A DNA stretch of 64,000 bases, from positions 6,510,001-6,574,000 of the forward strand of contig NZ_CP107945.1 in NCBI RefSeq assembly GCF_036057275.1. The letters run 5' to 3'. Made by a program: the position numbers and the translations under genes. Shown here in pieces: positions 1-8,742 of the stretch (within the stretch, counting starts at the first letter, position 1; each line of letters starts with the position of its first letter). The DNA comes from Streptomyces sp. NBC_00390. Lineage in GTDB: Bacteria; Actinomycetota; Actinomycetes; Streptomycetales; Streptomycetaceae. The notes under the pieces are model-generated. The model was not told the origin of the DNA. It saw nothing but the letters and a program-made list of their open reading frames with translations, and searched no databases.

Positions 1-684
1 GGTCGCGCGCCCGAAGAGATACGTCAGCCCCTCGGCGACCTTCTGCTGCCCGGACTCACGGGCCATGGTGTGCAGCCGCCGCGCGACCCCGGTCAGCCGG
101 GCCGGGTCCGCGGGGTACAGCGCCGCCTTGGCCGGATCCTCCTCGGTCACATGGTCGCCCGCGGCGGCGAAGCAGCCGTACGAGCCGAACGTGACGAACA
201 ACCCCGCCGCGCAGTCCGGGCAGTCGAGCTCGTACTCCTCCTGGAACACGCCCTCCAGGCACTCGGACCAGACGGGCACTCCCTCGAACGCGAGCACACA
301 CTGCAGCAGATACACGAAGCCGGCGGCGTCGTCCTTCGGGACCTGAGCCAGACAGGCGCGGGCGACCGGCAGCAACTCGGCGATCTCGGCGCCGTGCCGC
401 TCGCGGCGGTCCGCGTCCGCGGCGGCGACGATCAGGCCCGCCATCAGCACCGCCTCGGCCGGCTCGCCCGGAGCGCGGCCCCTCGCGATGTCGGTGAGCT
501 GCGGCAGCGCCGCGTAACTCGCCTCGTACACCGAGCCCTGGTGGCACAGCGCCGACCACAGGTCGCTCCACACCTCACTGTCCTGCTCCCGGCCGCGGCC
601 GAGGCAGGCGAAGAGGCCGGGTATGTTCGCGGCCGAGCCGTACGCGTGCGTGAGCTGCGACCAGTCGGTCGCGGAGGCTGTCAT
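1..684 (-). CDS. Conserved hypothetical protein, 3' end cut by window edge
   Basis: The reading frame is open from an ATG at 684 to the left edge, giving 228 residues without a stop. The protein is mostly alpha-helical in composition and looks like a HEAT-like or alpha-solenoid protein. A C-x-x-C pair (DCPDC) around residue 170 sits before a Gly/Phe-rich stretch. I do not recognise a named family and assign no function. The next gene on the same strand ends 48 bp upstream of this start, so the two may be cotranscribed. The C-terminus lies outside the window. Confidence 0.7.
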   Translation of the reverse strand, partial: MTASATDWSQLTHAYGSAANIPGLFACLGRGREQDSEVWSDLWSALCHQGSVYEASYAALPQLTDIARGRAPGEPAEAVLMAGLIVAAADADRRERHGAEIAELLPVARACLAQVPKDDAAGFVYLLQCVLAFEGVPVWSECLEGVFQEEYELDCPDCAAGLFVTFGSYGCFAAAGDHVTEEDPAKAALYPADPARLTGVARRLHTMARESGQQKVAEGLTYLFGRAT

Positions 685-732
685 GGCGTGCATTCTGGCA
701 GCGGCCACCGACGACGAAGCCTCGCGAAGCCC

Positions 733-1200
733 CTACCTCGGGACATCGCGCTTCGCCTCGTACCGCAGGGCCGCGCCGGTGACCACCGCGCCCAGGCCCT
801 CCCACACTGCCACGCCGATCATGCCCGCCGGAGCACGGCCGCTGAGCACCGTGAGCGTGAAGACCGCGCAGGTCAGCAGGCGGAAGGGGACGGTCCAGCG
901 GAAGAAGGGCTTCCAGTCGGCCAGGGACGCCAGGACGTAGTAGACGCCCATATTGACGGCGGCCATCGATGACGCGGTCACGAAGACCAGCGTGTGGTCT
1001 CCCTCCGCGCGGCGGGATTCGGCTGTGGAGCCGAAGCCCATGGCGGCGATCAGGGCGTCGGGGGCGATCAGCCCCAGCATGCCGAGCGCGGCGGCCAGGA
1101 CACCGAAGACCGCCATGGTCCAGCCGGACGGGGAACGGGGCAGGGTGCGCACGGAAGTCCTCGGGATGCAGGGGATGTCGGCCATCGCGAGACCCTGCAT
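733..1200 (-). CDS. Small integral membrane protein, about four TM helices
   Basis: 155 residues, with hydrophobic segments near residues 28-55, 70-90, 100-120 and 122-145, consistent with a four-helix membrane protein. An Arg/Lys-rich N-terminus precedes the first helix and a charged tail (YEAKRD) ends the protein. An internal ATG five codons in (MADIP) is an equally good start. No catalytic motif is visible and I do not recognise the family. It lies 39 bp downstream of the PBP2 gene on the same strand and could be read through from it. Confidence 0.65.
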   Translation of the reverse strand: MQGLAMADIPCIPRTSVRTLPRSPSGWTMAVFGVLAAALGMLGLIAPDALIAAMGFGSTAESRRAEGDHTLVFVTASSMAAVNMGVYYVLASLADWKPFFRWTVPFRLLTCAVFTLTVLSGRAPAGMIGVAVWEGLGAVVTGAALRYEAKRDVPR

Positions 1201-1239
1201 ACAGCGCGCCCCGCCCCGGTGAACAGGCCCTGTCCGGGA

Positions 1240-2688
1240 TCAGTCCAGCGCCGCCTGCATCATCTTCTGTGCGATCGGGGCCGCCAAACCGTTGCCGCTG
1301 ACCTCGGAGCGGGCCGCGCCGGAGTCTTCGACGACCACCGCGACGGCCACCTCCTTGCCGGTGTTCGGGTCCTTGCCGTATGACGTGAACCAGGCGTACG
1401 GCGTCTTGCTGTTGTTCTCGCCGCGCTGGGCCGTGCCCGTCTTGCCGCCGACCTCGGCGCCGGAGATCCGGGCGTTGGAGCCCGTGCCCTCCTCGACGAC
1501 CGTCACCATCGCGCTGCGCAACTGCTCGGCGGTCGAGGACGACACGATCCGCCGGCCGTCCCCGTCTCCGTACGACTCCAGGGTGTCGCCGTCCGCGTCC
1601 ACGACCTTGGAGACCATGTGCGGCGTGGCCAGCACGCCGTCGTTGGCGAGCGCCGCCGACACCATGGACATCTGCAGCGGGGTGGCCGTCACGTCGTACT
1701 GGCCGATGCCCGTCAGCGCCGTCCCCGCCTCGTCCATCCCCGACGGGTAGAGGCTGGCCGTCGCCCGGACCGGCACATCCTGCTCGGCGTCGTTGAACCC
1801 GAACTTCTCGGCCATCGCGCGGACCTTTTCCTGGCCCAGGTCGACGGCCATCTTGCCGAAGACGTTGTTGCAGGAGAACTGCAGGGCCGTGCGGATGGTG
1901 GCGTTCTCGCAGGGCGCGGACGGATTCTCGTTCTCCAGGGCCCGCGTCGAGCCGGGCAGCCGGTACGGGTCCGGGCTCTCGGTCTTCTCGTCGGCCGAGT
2001 CGTACAGACCGTCCTCCAGCGCGGCCGCCGCGACCACCAGCTTGAACGTCGAGCCGGGCGCCAGCGGCTGGCGCAGCGCCCGGTTGAGCAGCGGCTGGTC
2101 CTTGTCCGCCAGCAGCTCGCTCCATGCGTCGCCGTCCGTCGTGGAGCTGATGGCCGAGGGGTCGTACGAGGGGGTGCTGACCATGCCGAGGATCTCGCCG
2201 GTCTTCGGGTCCATCGCGACGGCCGCGCCCTTGGTGTCGCCGAGTGCCGTGAAACCGGCCTTCTGGACGGAGGGGTCGATGGTGGTCACCACATCGCCGG
2301 GCTGCTGCTGCTTGCCGGTGAGCACGTCCACAGGGTTCTTCAGCCGGTTGTCGGTCCCGTCCAGCACCCCGGAGTAGATGCCTTCGAGCTGGGTGGCGCC
2401 GAACGCCTGCGAGCTGTAGCCGGTGACGGCCGCGTACAGCGCGCCGTCGGTGTAGGTGCGCTTGTACGCGAGATTGCTGCCCTTCGTCCGCTTCGACCCG
2501 GTGACCTCGGAGCCGGCCACGACGATGCCGCCCAGCGGCTGCGCGTACCGCGCGATGACATTCCGCTGGTTGTGCTCGTTGTCGGCGAGGGCCTTGGCGT
2601 CGTACGCCTGCACCCAGGTCGCCCGCACCAGCAGGGCGAGCACCAGCAGCAGACTGAAGACGGCGGCGCGCCTGATCGTCTTGTTCAT
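1240..2688 (-). CDS. Penicillin-binding protein 2 (class B transpeptidase)
   Basis: A peptidoglycan D,D-transpeptidase of the actinobacterial PbpA/PBP2 type that cross-links stem peptides outside the membrane. One N-terminal membrane anchor spans residues 7-28. A dimerisation/pedestal region follows, then the transpeptidase domain with all three motifs: STFK at 213-216 (acylated Ser213), SCN at 272-274 and KTGT at 416-419. The length of 482 residues is normal for this group. The gene is not next to ftsW/rodA or pknB here. It sits about 100 bp downstream of a NarL-type response regulator on the same strand, so that two-component system might control it. That link is inferred from position only. 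Confidence 0.95.
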   Translation of the reverse strand: MNKTIRRAAVFSLLLVLALLVRATWVQAYDAKALADNEHNQRNVIARYAQPLGGIVVAGSEVTGSKRTKGSNLAYKRTYTDGALYAAVTGYSSQAFGATQLEGIYSGVLDGTDNRLKNPVDVLTGKQQQPGDVVTTIDPSVQKAGFTALGDTKGAAVAMDPKTGEILGMVSTPSYDPSAISSTTDGDAWSELLADKDQPLLNRALRQPLAPGSTFKLVVAAAALEDGLYDSADEKTESPDPYRLPGSTRALENENPSAPCENATIRTALQFSCNNVFGKMAVDLGQEKVRAMAEKFGFNDAEQDVPVRATASLYPSGMDEAGTALTGIGQYDVTATPLQMSMVSAALANDGVLATPHMVSKVVDADGDTLESYGDGDGRRIVSSSTAEQLRSAMVTVVEEGTGSNARISGAEVGGKTGTAQRGENNSKTPYAWFTSYGKDPNTGKEVAVAVVVEDSGAARSEVSGNGLAAPIAQKMMQAALD

Positions 2689-2789
2689 CCCTTATGACGA
2701 CGAGCGCCGGGGGACGGCCGTTCCCCGCCGCCGCCCTTCTCAGGACTTTCTCATCTCGGAGCGGCCCGGAACGGCACGCGGCGGCCCGG

Positions 2790-3446
2790 TCAGCGGGGCG
2801 AGATGAACCCCGTCTCGTACGCCGCGATCACCGCCTGTGTACGGTCCCGGGCGCCCGTCTTCGCCAGCACCGATGCCACATGCGTCTTGGTGGTCGCGGG
2901 ACCCACCCCCATCCGGTCGGCGATCTCCGCGTTCGTCAGGCCGGTCGCCATCAGCCGCAGCACCTGTGCCTCCCGCTCGGTCAGCCGCGCGGCCCACGCA
3001 GGGGCCGGGGCGGGCTCGCGGCGGCCGTACTCGGCGGCAAGCGAGCGCACGGCCGCGGGGAAGAGCAGCGAGTCACTGCGCGCGACCAGCCGGACCGCCT
3101 GCACCAGTTCCTCCACGGCGGCCCGCTTGAGCAGGAACCCGGCCGCTCCGGCGCGCAGCGCCTCGTACACGTACGCGTCGTTCTCGAAGGTCGTCACCAC
3201 CACGATCCGCGGAGGCTCCGCCAGCGTGCCCAGTATCTGCTCACTCGCCCGGATGCCGTCGATCTCCGGCATCCGCACATCCATGAGGACCACGTCCGGG
3301 CGCAGCTCGCGCACCACCGACACCGCCTCCGCGCCCGTCGCCGCCTCGCCGACGACCTCGAGGTCGGGCTCGGCGTCGAGGATGACGCGCAGCGCCGTAC
3401 GGACCATGCGCTCGTCGTCGGCGAGCACCACCCGGATCGCGCTCAT
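2790..3446 (-). CDS. NarL/FixJ-family response regulator
   Basis: 218 residues: an N-terminal receiver domain with the acidic pair D10/D11, the phosphoacceptor Asp56 in VLMDVRMP and a conserved Lys in GFLLKRA. A LuxR-type helix-turn-helix follows at about residues 150-205 (LTEREAQVL, then GLTNAEIA). It should bind DNA as a phosphorylated dimer. The ATG overlaps the stop of the upstream histidine kinase gene as ATGA, indicating translational coupling and cognate pairing. The targets are unknown. The PBP2 gene immediately downstream and the membrane protein gene upstream are plausible candidates. Confidence 0.95.
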   Translation of the reverse strand: MSAIRVVLADDERMVRTALRVILDAEPDLEVVGEAATGAEAVSVVRELRPDVVLMDVRMPEIDGIRASEQILGTLAEPPRIVVVTTFENDAYVYEALRAGAAGFLLKRAAVEELVQAVRLVARSDSLLFPAAVRSLAAEYGRREPAPAPAWAARLTEREAQVLRLMATGLTNAEIADRMGVGPATTKTHVASVLAKTGARDRTQAVIAAYETGFISPR

Positions 3447-4732
3447 CGCCGACCGTCCAGGGGCAGCCGCGCGGACAGCCGCCACACCGCGCCGTCGGGG
3501 CCGGCCTCGGCCCGCCCCCCGAGCAGCGCGGCCCGCTCGGTGATGCCGCGCACCCCGCGGCCGCCGCCCGGGCGTACGACCGGTGCCTGGTCGGGCAGCG
3601 GATTCTCCATCGTGACCTCCACCTTCTTGCCGTGCACGGTGATCCACAGGGATACGGGGGACCGCCCGGCATGCCGCAGGGCGTTGCTCAGCCCCTCCTG
3701 GACGATGCGGTACGCCTCGCGGGAGACGGCAGCGGGCACGGCCGCGAGCTCGCCGTCGACGTCGAGCGAGACCGGCACACCGCTGCGTGACAGCAGACCG
3801 TCCAGCGAGTCCAGGGCGGGGCCGGTGGTGACCGGCGGGCCGCCCGCGTCGTCGTCCTGGCGCAACAGGCCCAGTACGGAGTCCAGTTCGCCCACGGTGC
3901 GCCGCGCGGTCTCCTCGATCGCGGCCAGCGCCTCCCGCACGAACTCCACATCGGTGTCCAGCACCTTGCGGGCCGCGCCCGCCTGCAGGGTGACGGCGCT
4001 GAGGGCATGGCCGACGCTGTCGTGCAACTCGCGGGCGAGACGGTTGCGTTCGGCGAGTTCGGTGGCCCGTCGTTCGGCCGCCGCCAGCCGGTCCGCGGGA
4101 GTCGGGCCGAGCAGCAGCGGCGCCCGGCGGGCGAGCAGGGCCCCGGCCGCCGCCGAGCAGGCCGCGAGCGCGAGCAGCATTCCGATTCCGGCGGCCGGGA
4201 GCAGGGCCAGCTGCCAGGCCTGGTGGCCGGACAGCCGGAGCGAGTCCCGCAGTCCGGGGAAGAACGGCACCAGCATCAGGCTCACCGCGAACGGCGGCAG
4301 GGCGAGGGAAGCCCCGCTGACCAGGGCGCCGAGCCCCGCATGGAGCGTGAACCAGGCAGAGGTCCGTACCCGCGCCGCCCTGCTGCGCGCGGGCCCCTCC
4401 GCGAACCGCTCGGCCGGCACCCCCGTCAGTGCTCGGGCCACACTTACGGACAGCGGTCGGGTGAGCGGGAACAGGGCGGCCGCGATCGCCGCGAGCGGCA
4501 GGGCGACGGCGTACGCGCCGAACTGCAGAGCGGGCGACTCGGAGAACACGCCGTCCGCGCCGACAACGGGTCCCACCACCACGGTGCCCACCAGCCAGAA
4601 CGGCATCAACAGCGCCCCGCCGAGCACCAGATGAACCCAGCGGAGCCTCGCCCGGACCCCGAACAGGGCCCGGCCGGCCACCCCCCAGACCGTGCCGGAC
4701 CTCGTCACGCGCCGCGCCGCCGGAGCACACAC
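3443..4732 (-). CDS. Two-component sensor histidine kinase (HisKA_3 type)
   Basis: 429 residues. Several N-terminal hydrophobic helices (about residues 33-58, 72-92, 128-160 and 172-202) form a membrane sensor region. The HisKA_3 dimerisation motif LARELHDSVGH follows, with phospho-acceptor His237. The HATPase_c domain has a visible G-box (GGGRGVRGI) near the C-terminus. No large extracellular domain is present, so sensing is probably within or near the membrane. The start codon overlaps the end of the preceding membrane protein gene by 28 bp and the stop overlaps the regulator start, giving a three-gene translationally coupled unit. Confidence 0.93.
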   Translation of the reverse strand: MCAPAARRVTRSGTVWGVAGRALFGVRARLRWVHLVLGGALLMPFWLVGTVVVGPVVGADGVFSESPALQFGAYAVALPLAAIAAALFPLTRPLSVSVARALTGVPAERFAEGPARSRAARVRTSAWFTLHAGLGALVSGASLALPPFAVSLMLVPFFPGLRDSLRLSGHQAWQLALLPAAGIGMLLALAACSAAAGALLARRAPLLLGPTPADRLAAAERRATELAERNRLARELHDSVGHALSAVTLQAGAARKVLDTDVEFVREALAAIEETARRTVGELDSVLGLLRQDDDAGGPPVTTGPALDSLDGLLSRSGVPVSLDVDGELAAVPAAVSREAYRIVQEGLSNALRHAGRSPVSLWITVHGKKVEVTMENPLPDQAPVVRPGGGRGVRGITERAALLGGRAEAGPDGAVWRLSARLPLDGRR

Positions 4733-5694
4733 ACGACGCCCGCCGTGAGCAGAAGACCGGAGATCATCTCACCAGCGTAGGTCAGCGTCATCTGCCACGA
4801 GGCATCGTTCGAGGCATCGGCCGCGGGCATCAGCGAGGTGATCAGCAGCCAGCCACCCCAGGCGCCGAGCGTGCTCGCCCCGGCCCAGGCCATGGCGAGC
4901 GGGAGCCTCACCGGCAGCCAGGGGCGGCGGCGGAACGCGAGCATCAGAGTCCCCGCGCAGGCCACGGCCACGAACACGAACCGGGCGCCCTCAAGCAGGT
5001 AGAAGTCGGTGGTGCGTTCGGCGGCACGGCCGGGGGAGAGCGCCACGGCCGATCCGGCGGCCCACAGCAGATGCATGAGGGCCGGGAACAGCGCGAGGAG
5101 CGAGCCGAGTACGGCCCAGGTCCGCACGGCAGGTCCGGTCGCCCTGGACGGCAGTTCCCACATCGTCCCGCGCCACAGGTGCCCCCAGCGATCCCTGGCG
5201 TAGAGCACGGCCAGGGTGCCGAGAGCGAGGCCCTGGAGGATGAAGCCGCCGTAGACCACCCCGAACACCCAGTCGTCGAGGAACGGCCGCTGGGACGAGT
5301 CCTGCGCAGTGGTGCCTCCGAGGGCGGTGGCCAGCAACTGCATCGGAAAGCCGATCATGATGGGCAGGAGCAGTCCGGTCGCTCCCCATGCCGGCACGCC
5401 CAGGAGCCAGGCCGGCACGCGCAGCCCCCAGGGCCGGGTCAGCAGCAGGGCGAGGACGACGACGGACGTGTCCATCACCACCGTGACGCTGTTGGCCACG
5501 AGCACCAGCCGGGGGTGGTCCAGCAGCATGCTGCCGTCGGGGATGCCGATCCGGCTGCCGGAGATCCAGGCGATCTTGAGCGAGAGATACGGAACGCAGG
5601 CGGCGATCGCGAGGGCGCGCAGCGCGGAGCTCCAGGGGCGGGGCCGTACGGGGAGCAGTTCGTCGGCGGAGACGGGGAGCGGTGTCGGTGTCAT
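4705..5694 (-). CDS. Multi-pass membrane protein upstream of a two-component pair
   Basis: 329 residues with about eight hydrophobic segments. These begin near residue 27 (AIAACVPYLSLKIAW) and continue through 65-85, 95-125, 145-165, 190-215, 235-255, 265-285 and 300-320. No transporter or enzyme signature is recognised. The gene overlaps the kinase gene by 28 bp, so its product may act with the sensor kinase as an accessory sensor or as its output. The ATG at 5694 was chosen. A GTG three codons upstream (5703) is possible. Confidence 0.75.
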   Translation of the reverse strand: MTPTPLPVSADELLPVRPRPWSSALRALAIAACVPYLSLKIAWISGSRIGIPDGSMLLDHPRLVLVANSVTVVMDTSVVVLALLLTRPWGLRVPAWLLGVPAWGATGLLLPIMIGFPMQLLATALGGTTAQDSSQRPFLDDWVFGVVYGGFILQGLALGTLAVLYARDRWGHLWRGTMWELPSRATGPAVRTWAVLGSLLALFPALMHLLWAAGSAVALSPGRAAERTTDFYLLEGARFVFVAVACAGTLMLAFRRRPWLPVRLPLAMAWAGASTLGAWGGWLLITSLMPAADASNDASWQMTLTYAGEMISGLLLTAGVVCVLRRRGA

Positions 5695-5746
5695 GGCGTC
5701 CACGCTCGTCGCGCGGGCGCCCGCGCACCTCCTGCGCAACGACGAT

Positions 5747-5772
5747 CCGCCTCCGCCGCGCGGCGGAGGCGG
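5747..5772 (-). terminator. Perfect 26-bp palindrome, probable intrinsic terminator
   Basis: Two 13-bp arms made of CCGCC/GGCGG blocks form an uninterrupted palindrome 12 bp beyond the stop of the GNAT gene and 52 bp before the start of the next membrane protein gene. The stem is very GC-rich and lacks a clear T tract, which is usual for streptomycete terminators. Because it is a perfect palindrome it could also be a cruciform or protein site. Confidence 0.6.
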
Positions 5773-5783
5773 GGTACCGCTTC

Positions 5784-6263
5784 TCACTGCGCGAGGGTGA
5801 GCACCAGTTCGTCGATCTCCTCGCCGCGGGCGTTCGCGAAGCCCCGGTCGTGGCCGGTGACGGTGAATCCGCACTTCTCCAGGACGCGGACGGATCCCTT
5901 GTTGTCGGCCGCGGCCCGCGCGTGCAGCGGACGCGTAGGCACGACGTCGAGCAGGCCGCTCAGCGCGGCCGTTGCCACTCCCCGCCCCCAGTACGCCCGG
6001 TCGATGAAGTAGGTGACCTCGCGGAAATCGGGCGGCCCGTACACCGCGGTGTGGCCGACGACCACGCCGTCGGCGAGCACGGTGCGGATGACGTCCTCGG
6101 ACGCCCGGATCCGCGCCCAGTGGGCCTCGAAGGCGGCCCGGTCCGAGGGGTCCTCGCTGGTGAAGGCGGCGATCCGGTTCGACTCGGGGTCGTTCATGTG
6201 CCGGAAGAAGACCGGCAGGTCGGTGTCGTGCACTTCGCGCAGCGTGATGAACAGGGTGGTCAT
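5784..6263 (-). CDS. GNAT-family N-acetyltransferase
   Basis: 159 residues of RimJ/RimL-type GNAT fold. It starts with TLREVHDTDLPVFFRHMND, typical of this subfamily. The acetyl-CoA binding loop is YWGRGVATAAL at about residues 96-106, and the C-terminal Asn/Lys element is ADNKGSVRVLEKCGF. It should transfer an acetyl group from acetyl-CoA to an amine, but the substrate cannot be read from the sequence. The gene follows the IclR regulator gene by only 5 bp on the same strand and is probably cotranscribed with it. Confidence 0.9.
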   Translation of the reverse strand: MTTLFITLREVHDTDLPVFFRHMNDPESNRIAAFTSEDPSDRAAFEAHWARIRASEDVIRTVLADGVVVGHTAVYGPPDFREVTYFIDRAYWGRGVATAALSGLLDVVPTRPLHARAAADNKGSVRVLEKCGFTVTGHDRGFANARGEEIDELVLTLAQ

Positions 6264-6268
6264 CGAGG

Positions 6269-7039
6269 TCAGAGCCTCCGGGTGGCGAGGGCGAGCCGGT
6301 CGCGGGCGTCGAACAGCGCATCCTTGATCATCTGCTCATGGGCGGGAGTGAGCCGGGCCACCGGGACCGAGCAGCTGATGGCGTCGCGGGCGGGGGTGCG
6401 GTAGGGGATCGCGACACCGAAGCAGCGCAGCCCGAGGGTGTTCTCCTCGCGGTCCACCGCATAGCCCTGCTCGCGGACGAGATGCAGTTCCTCGATGAGC
6501 TTCTCGCGGTCGGTGATCGTGTGCTCGGTCAGCGGCGCGAGTGTCTCGGGCAGCATCTTGCGTACCTGCTCGTCGCTGTAGGTGGCCAGCAGCGCCTTGC
6601 CGAGCGAGGTGGAGTGGGCGGGCAGCCTGCGTCCGACCCGGGTGAACGGGCGCAGATAGTGCTGAGACTGCCGGGTGGCCAGATACACGACATTGGTGCC
6701 GTCCAGCCGGGCGAGGTGAATGGTCTCCGTGGTGTCGTCGGAGAGCCGGTCCAGGGTGGGCCGGGCGGCGGCGACGACCTCGTCACCGTCGATGTAGGAG
6801 GTGCCGACGAGCAGCGCCCGGACGCCGATGCCGTACCGGGTGCCGGTGGCGTCCGTCTCCACCCAGCCGAGCTCGACCAGGGTGCGCAGCAGCATGTAGA
6901 GGCTGGACTTGGGGTAACCCACGGCCTCCTGCACCGCGGCGAGCGAGTGCATGCCGGGGCGCCCGGCGAAGTATTCGAGCAACTCGACCGTCCGCACCGC
7001 GGACTTGACCTGTGCCCCACCGGATTCGACCGCTGACAT
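6269..7039 (-). CDS. IclR-family transcriptional regulator
   Basis: 256 residues: an N-terminal winged helix-turn-helix (SAVRTVELLEYFAG, then a YPKSSLYMLLRTL recognition region at about 40-55) and a C-terminal IclR effector domain containing HSTSLGKALLAT and the DREENTLGLRCFGVAI segment. IclR proteins are dimeric and sense small organic acids. The ATG at 7039 gives the usual short leader. An ATG 57 bp upstream would add an unlikely tail. It is divergent from the aldehyde dehydrogenase gene at 7208, which is its most likely target, perhaps in sugar-acid or hydroxyproline catabolism. Confidence 0.92.
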   Translation of the reverse strand: MSAVESGGAQVKSAVRTVELLEYFAGRPGMHSLAAVQEAVGYPKSSLYMLLRTLVELGWVETDATGTRYGIGVRALLVGTSYIDGDEVVAAARPTLDRLSDDTTETIHLARLDGTNVVYLATRQSQHYLRPFTRVGRRLPAHSTSLGKALLATYSDEQVRKMLPETLAPLTEHTITDREKLIEELHLVREQGYAVDREENTLGLRCFGVAIPYRTPARDAISCSVPVARLTPAHEQMIKDALFDARDRLALATRRL

Positions 7040-7106
7040 CGCCTTCGCCCCTCCTTGACCGCGCAGAACGCCCGGAAATAGAGTCCCCACAGGCATTCAC
7101 CACCGG

Positions 7107-7129
7107 GAACTGTGTTCAGAATACCGAAC
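7107..7129. promoter_or_regulatory. Candidate IclR operator in the divergent promoter region
   Basis: The 168-bp gap between the IclR gene and the aldehyde dehydrogenase gene contains a short symmetric cluster. GAAC and GTTC are separated by TGT, and the same GTTC is followed eight bases later by GAAC. Overlapping short inverted repeats in a divergent IclR region are typical of an autoregulatory operator, but the arms are only four bases long. Confidence 0.35.
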
Positions 7130-7207
7130 GCCCCGGTGGCTGGGCAGCGGACCGGGTCAGCAGACCCGGGCGGTAGACATGGGCAGTCGACCTGGAAGGA
7201 AGCCGCG

Positions 7208-8737
7208 GTGGCAGCAGCACCAGTCTGGAGTGTCGACCCCCGTACCGGGAAGCCGCGGGAGCAGGTCGCCGTGGAGTCCACATCCGGAGAGGTCGACCGC
7301 GCCGTCCGCGCCGCGCACGCGGCCCGACCCGCGCTCGCCGACCGCGGCGCACGCGCACGCCTGCTGCGCACCGCCGCCGAGCTGCTCGAGGAAACACGCG
7401 ACCATGTCATCGAGGCGGCCGACGCCGAGACCGCTCTCGGGCCGGTCCGGCTGAACGGCGAACTCGCCCGCACCGCTGCCCAGTTGCGCTCCTTCGCCGA
7501 TGTCGTGGACGAGGGAGCCTTTCTCGGCATCCGCATCGACCACGCGGATGCCGGCCGCACCCCGCCCTGGCCGGATCTGCGCCGCTACAAGGTCCCGCTC
7601 GGTGTCGTCGCCGTCTACGCGGCCAGTAACTTCCCCCTCGCCTTCTCGGTACCGGGCGGCGACACCGCCAGCGCCCTCGCGGCAGGCTGCCCCGTCGTCG
7701 TCAAGGCCCACCCCGGCCATCCCGCCACCGCTGAGCTGTGCGCCTCGGTCCTGCGCCGGGCCGCTCATCGGGCCGGACTGCCCGAGGACGTCGTGGTCCT
7801 CGTCCACGGCTTCGAGGCGGGCGTCGAACTCGTACGGCATCCGCTGGTCACGGCGGCCGGCTTCACAGGTTCCGTACGCGGCGGCCGCGCCCTGTTCGAC
7901 GCCGCGGCCGCACGCCCCGCCCCCATCCCCTTCCACGGCGAACTGGGCTCGCTCAACCCCGTCGTGATCACCGAGGCCGCCGCAGAGGAGGCCGCCGAGC
8001 AGCTCGGCACCGGCCTCGCCGGCTCCATGACACTCGGCGAAGGCCAGTTCTGCACCAAGCCCGGCTTCGTCCTCGCCCCCGCGAGCGACGCGGGCGACCG
8101 GGTCGTCAAGGCCCTGACCGGCGCCATAAGCGAGACCGAACCCGGGGTGATGCTCGACCGCAGGATGCGCGACGCTTTCGTCGCCGGGGTACGCGCACGG
8201 GCCGCACTCGCGGACGTCGACGCACCCGTCACCCCAGGGGCGGGTGGGGACCACACCGTCAGCGCGGGGTTCCTCACCGTCCCGGCGCGGCTGCTGGCCG
8301 AGGCGGGAGACCACGATCTGCTGCTGGAGGAGTGCTTCGGCCCGGTCACCGTGGTCGCGCGCTACGACTCCAGCGCCGAGATCACCGCCGTACTCGGGCG
8401 TCTGACCGGCAATCTCACCGCCACCCTGCACCTCTCGGGCGCCGAGGCGGCGGGCGAGGGCCGCGGCGCCGAGCTGCTGGCCGAACTCACCCCGCTCGCC
8501 GGACGTGTCCTCGTCGGCGGCTGGCCCACCGGAGTCGCCGTCGCACCCGCCCAGCACCACGGCGGCCCCTACCCGGCCACCACCTCCACGTCCACCTCGG
8601 TCGGCGCCACCGCGATCGAGCGCTGGCTGCGCCCGGTCACCTACCAGACCACCCCAGCGGCACTGCTGCCGCCCGAGTTGCGCGACGACAACCCGCTCGG
8701 ACTTCCGCGCCGCGTGGACGGGCGCCTGGAACACTGA
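7208..8737 (+). CDS. NADP-dependent aldehyde dehydrogenase, 2,5-dioxovalerate (ketoglutaric semialdehyde) dehydrogenase type
   Basis: 509 residues of the ALDH superfamily. The catalytic Cys282 lies in EGQFCTKPG and the general base Glu245 in FHGELGSLN. The NAD(P) fold includes GVVAVYAASNFPLAFSVPGGD. The FHGELGSLNP form and the EGQFCTKPG motif resemble alpha-ketoglutaric semialdehyde dehydrogenases, which oxidise 2,5-dioxopentanoate to 2-oxoglutarate at the end of sugar-acid or hydroxyproline pathways. The substrate is inferred. The GTG at 7208 has GGAAGGA eight bases upstream. A DUF1349 gene follows after 5 bp, and the divergent IclR gene is the probable repressor. Confidence 0.88.
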   Translation: MAAAPVWSVDPRTGKPREQVAVESTSGEVDRAVRAAHAARPALADRGARARLLRTAAELLEETRDHVIEAADAETALGPVRLNGELARTAAQLRSFADVVDEGAFLGIRIDHADAGRTPPWPDLRRYKVPLGVVAVYAASNFPLAFSVPGGDTASALAAGCPVVVKAHPGHPATAELCASVLRRAAHRAGLPEDVVVLVHGFEAGVELVRHPLVTAAGFTGSVRGGRALFDAAAARPAPIPFHGELGSLNPVVITEAAAEEAAEQLGTGLAGSMTLGEGQFCTKPGFVLAPASDAGDRVVKALTGAISETEPGVMLDRRMRDAFVAGVRARAALADVDAPVTPGAGGDHTVSAGFLTVPARLLAEAGDHDLLLEECFGPVTVVARYDSSAEITAVLGRLTGNLTATLHLSGAEAAGEGRGAELLAELTPLAGRVLVGGWPTGVAVAPAQHHGGPYPATTSTSTSVGATAIERWLRPVTYQTTPAALLPPELRDDNPLGLPRRVDGRLEH

Positions 8738-8742
8738 ACCGC

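Noticed and set aside
2694..4634. 646-codon plus-strand open frame across the two-component genes
   Set aside because: The opposite strand encodes unmistakable response regulator and kinase domains. The plus frame is Arg/Ser/Pro-rich shadow sequence.
5703..5703. GTG start three codons upstream for the membrane protein ending at 4705
   Set aside because: No better ribosome site than for the ATG at 5694. The difference is only three residues.
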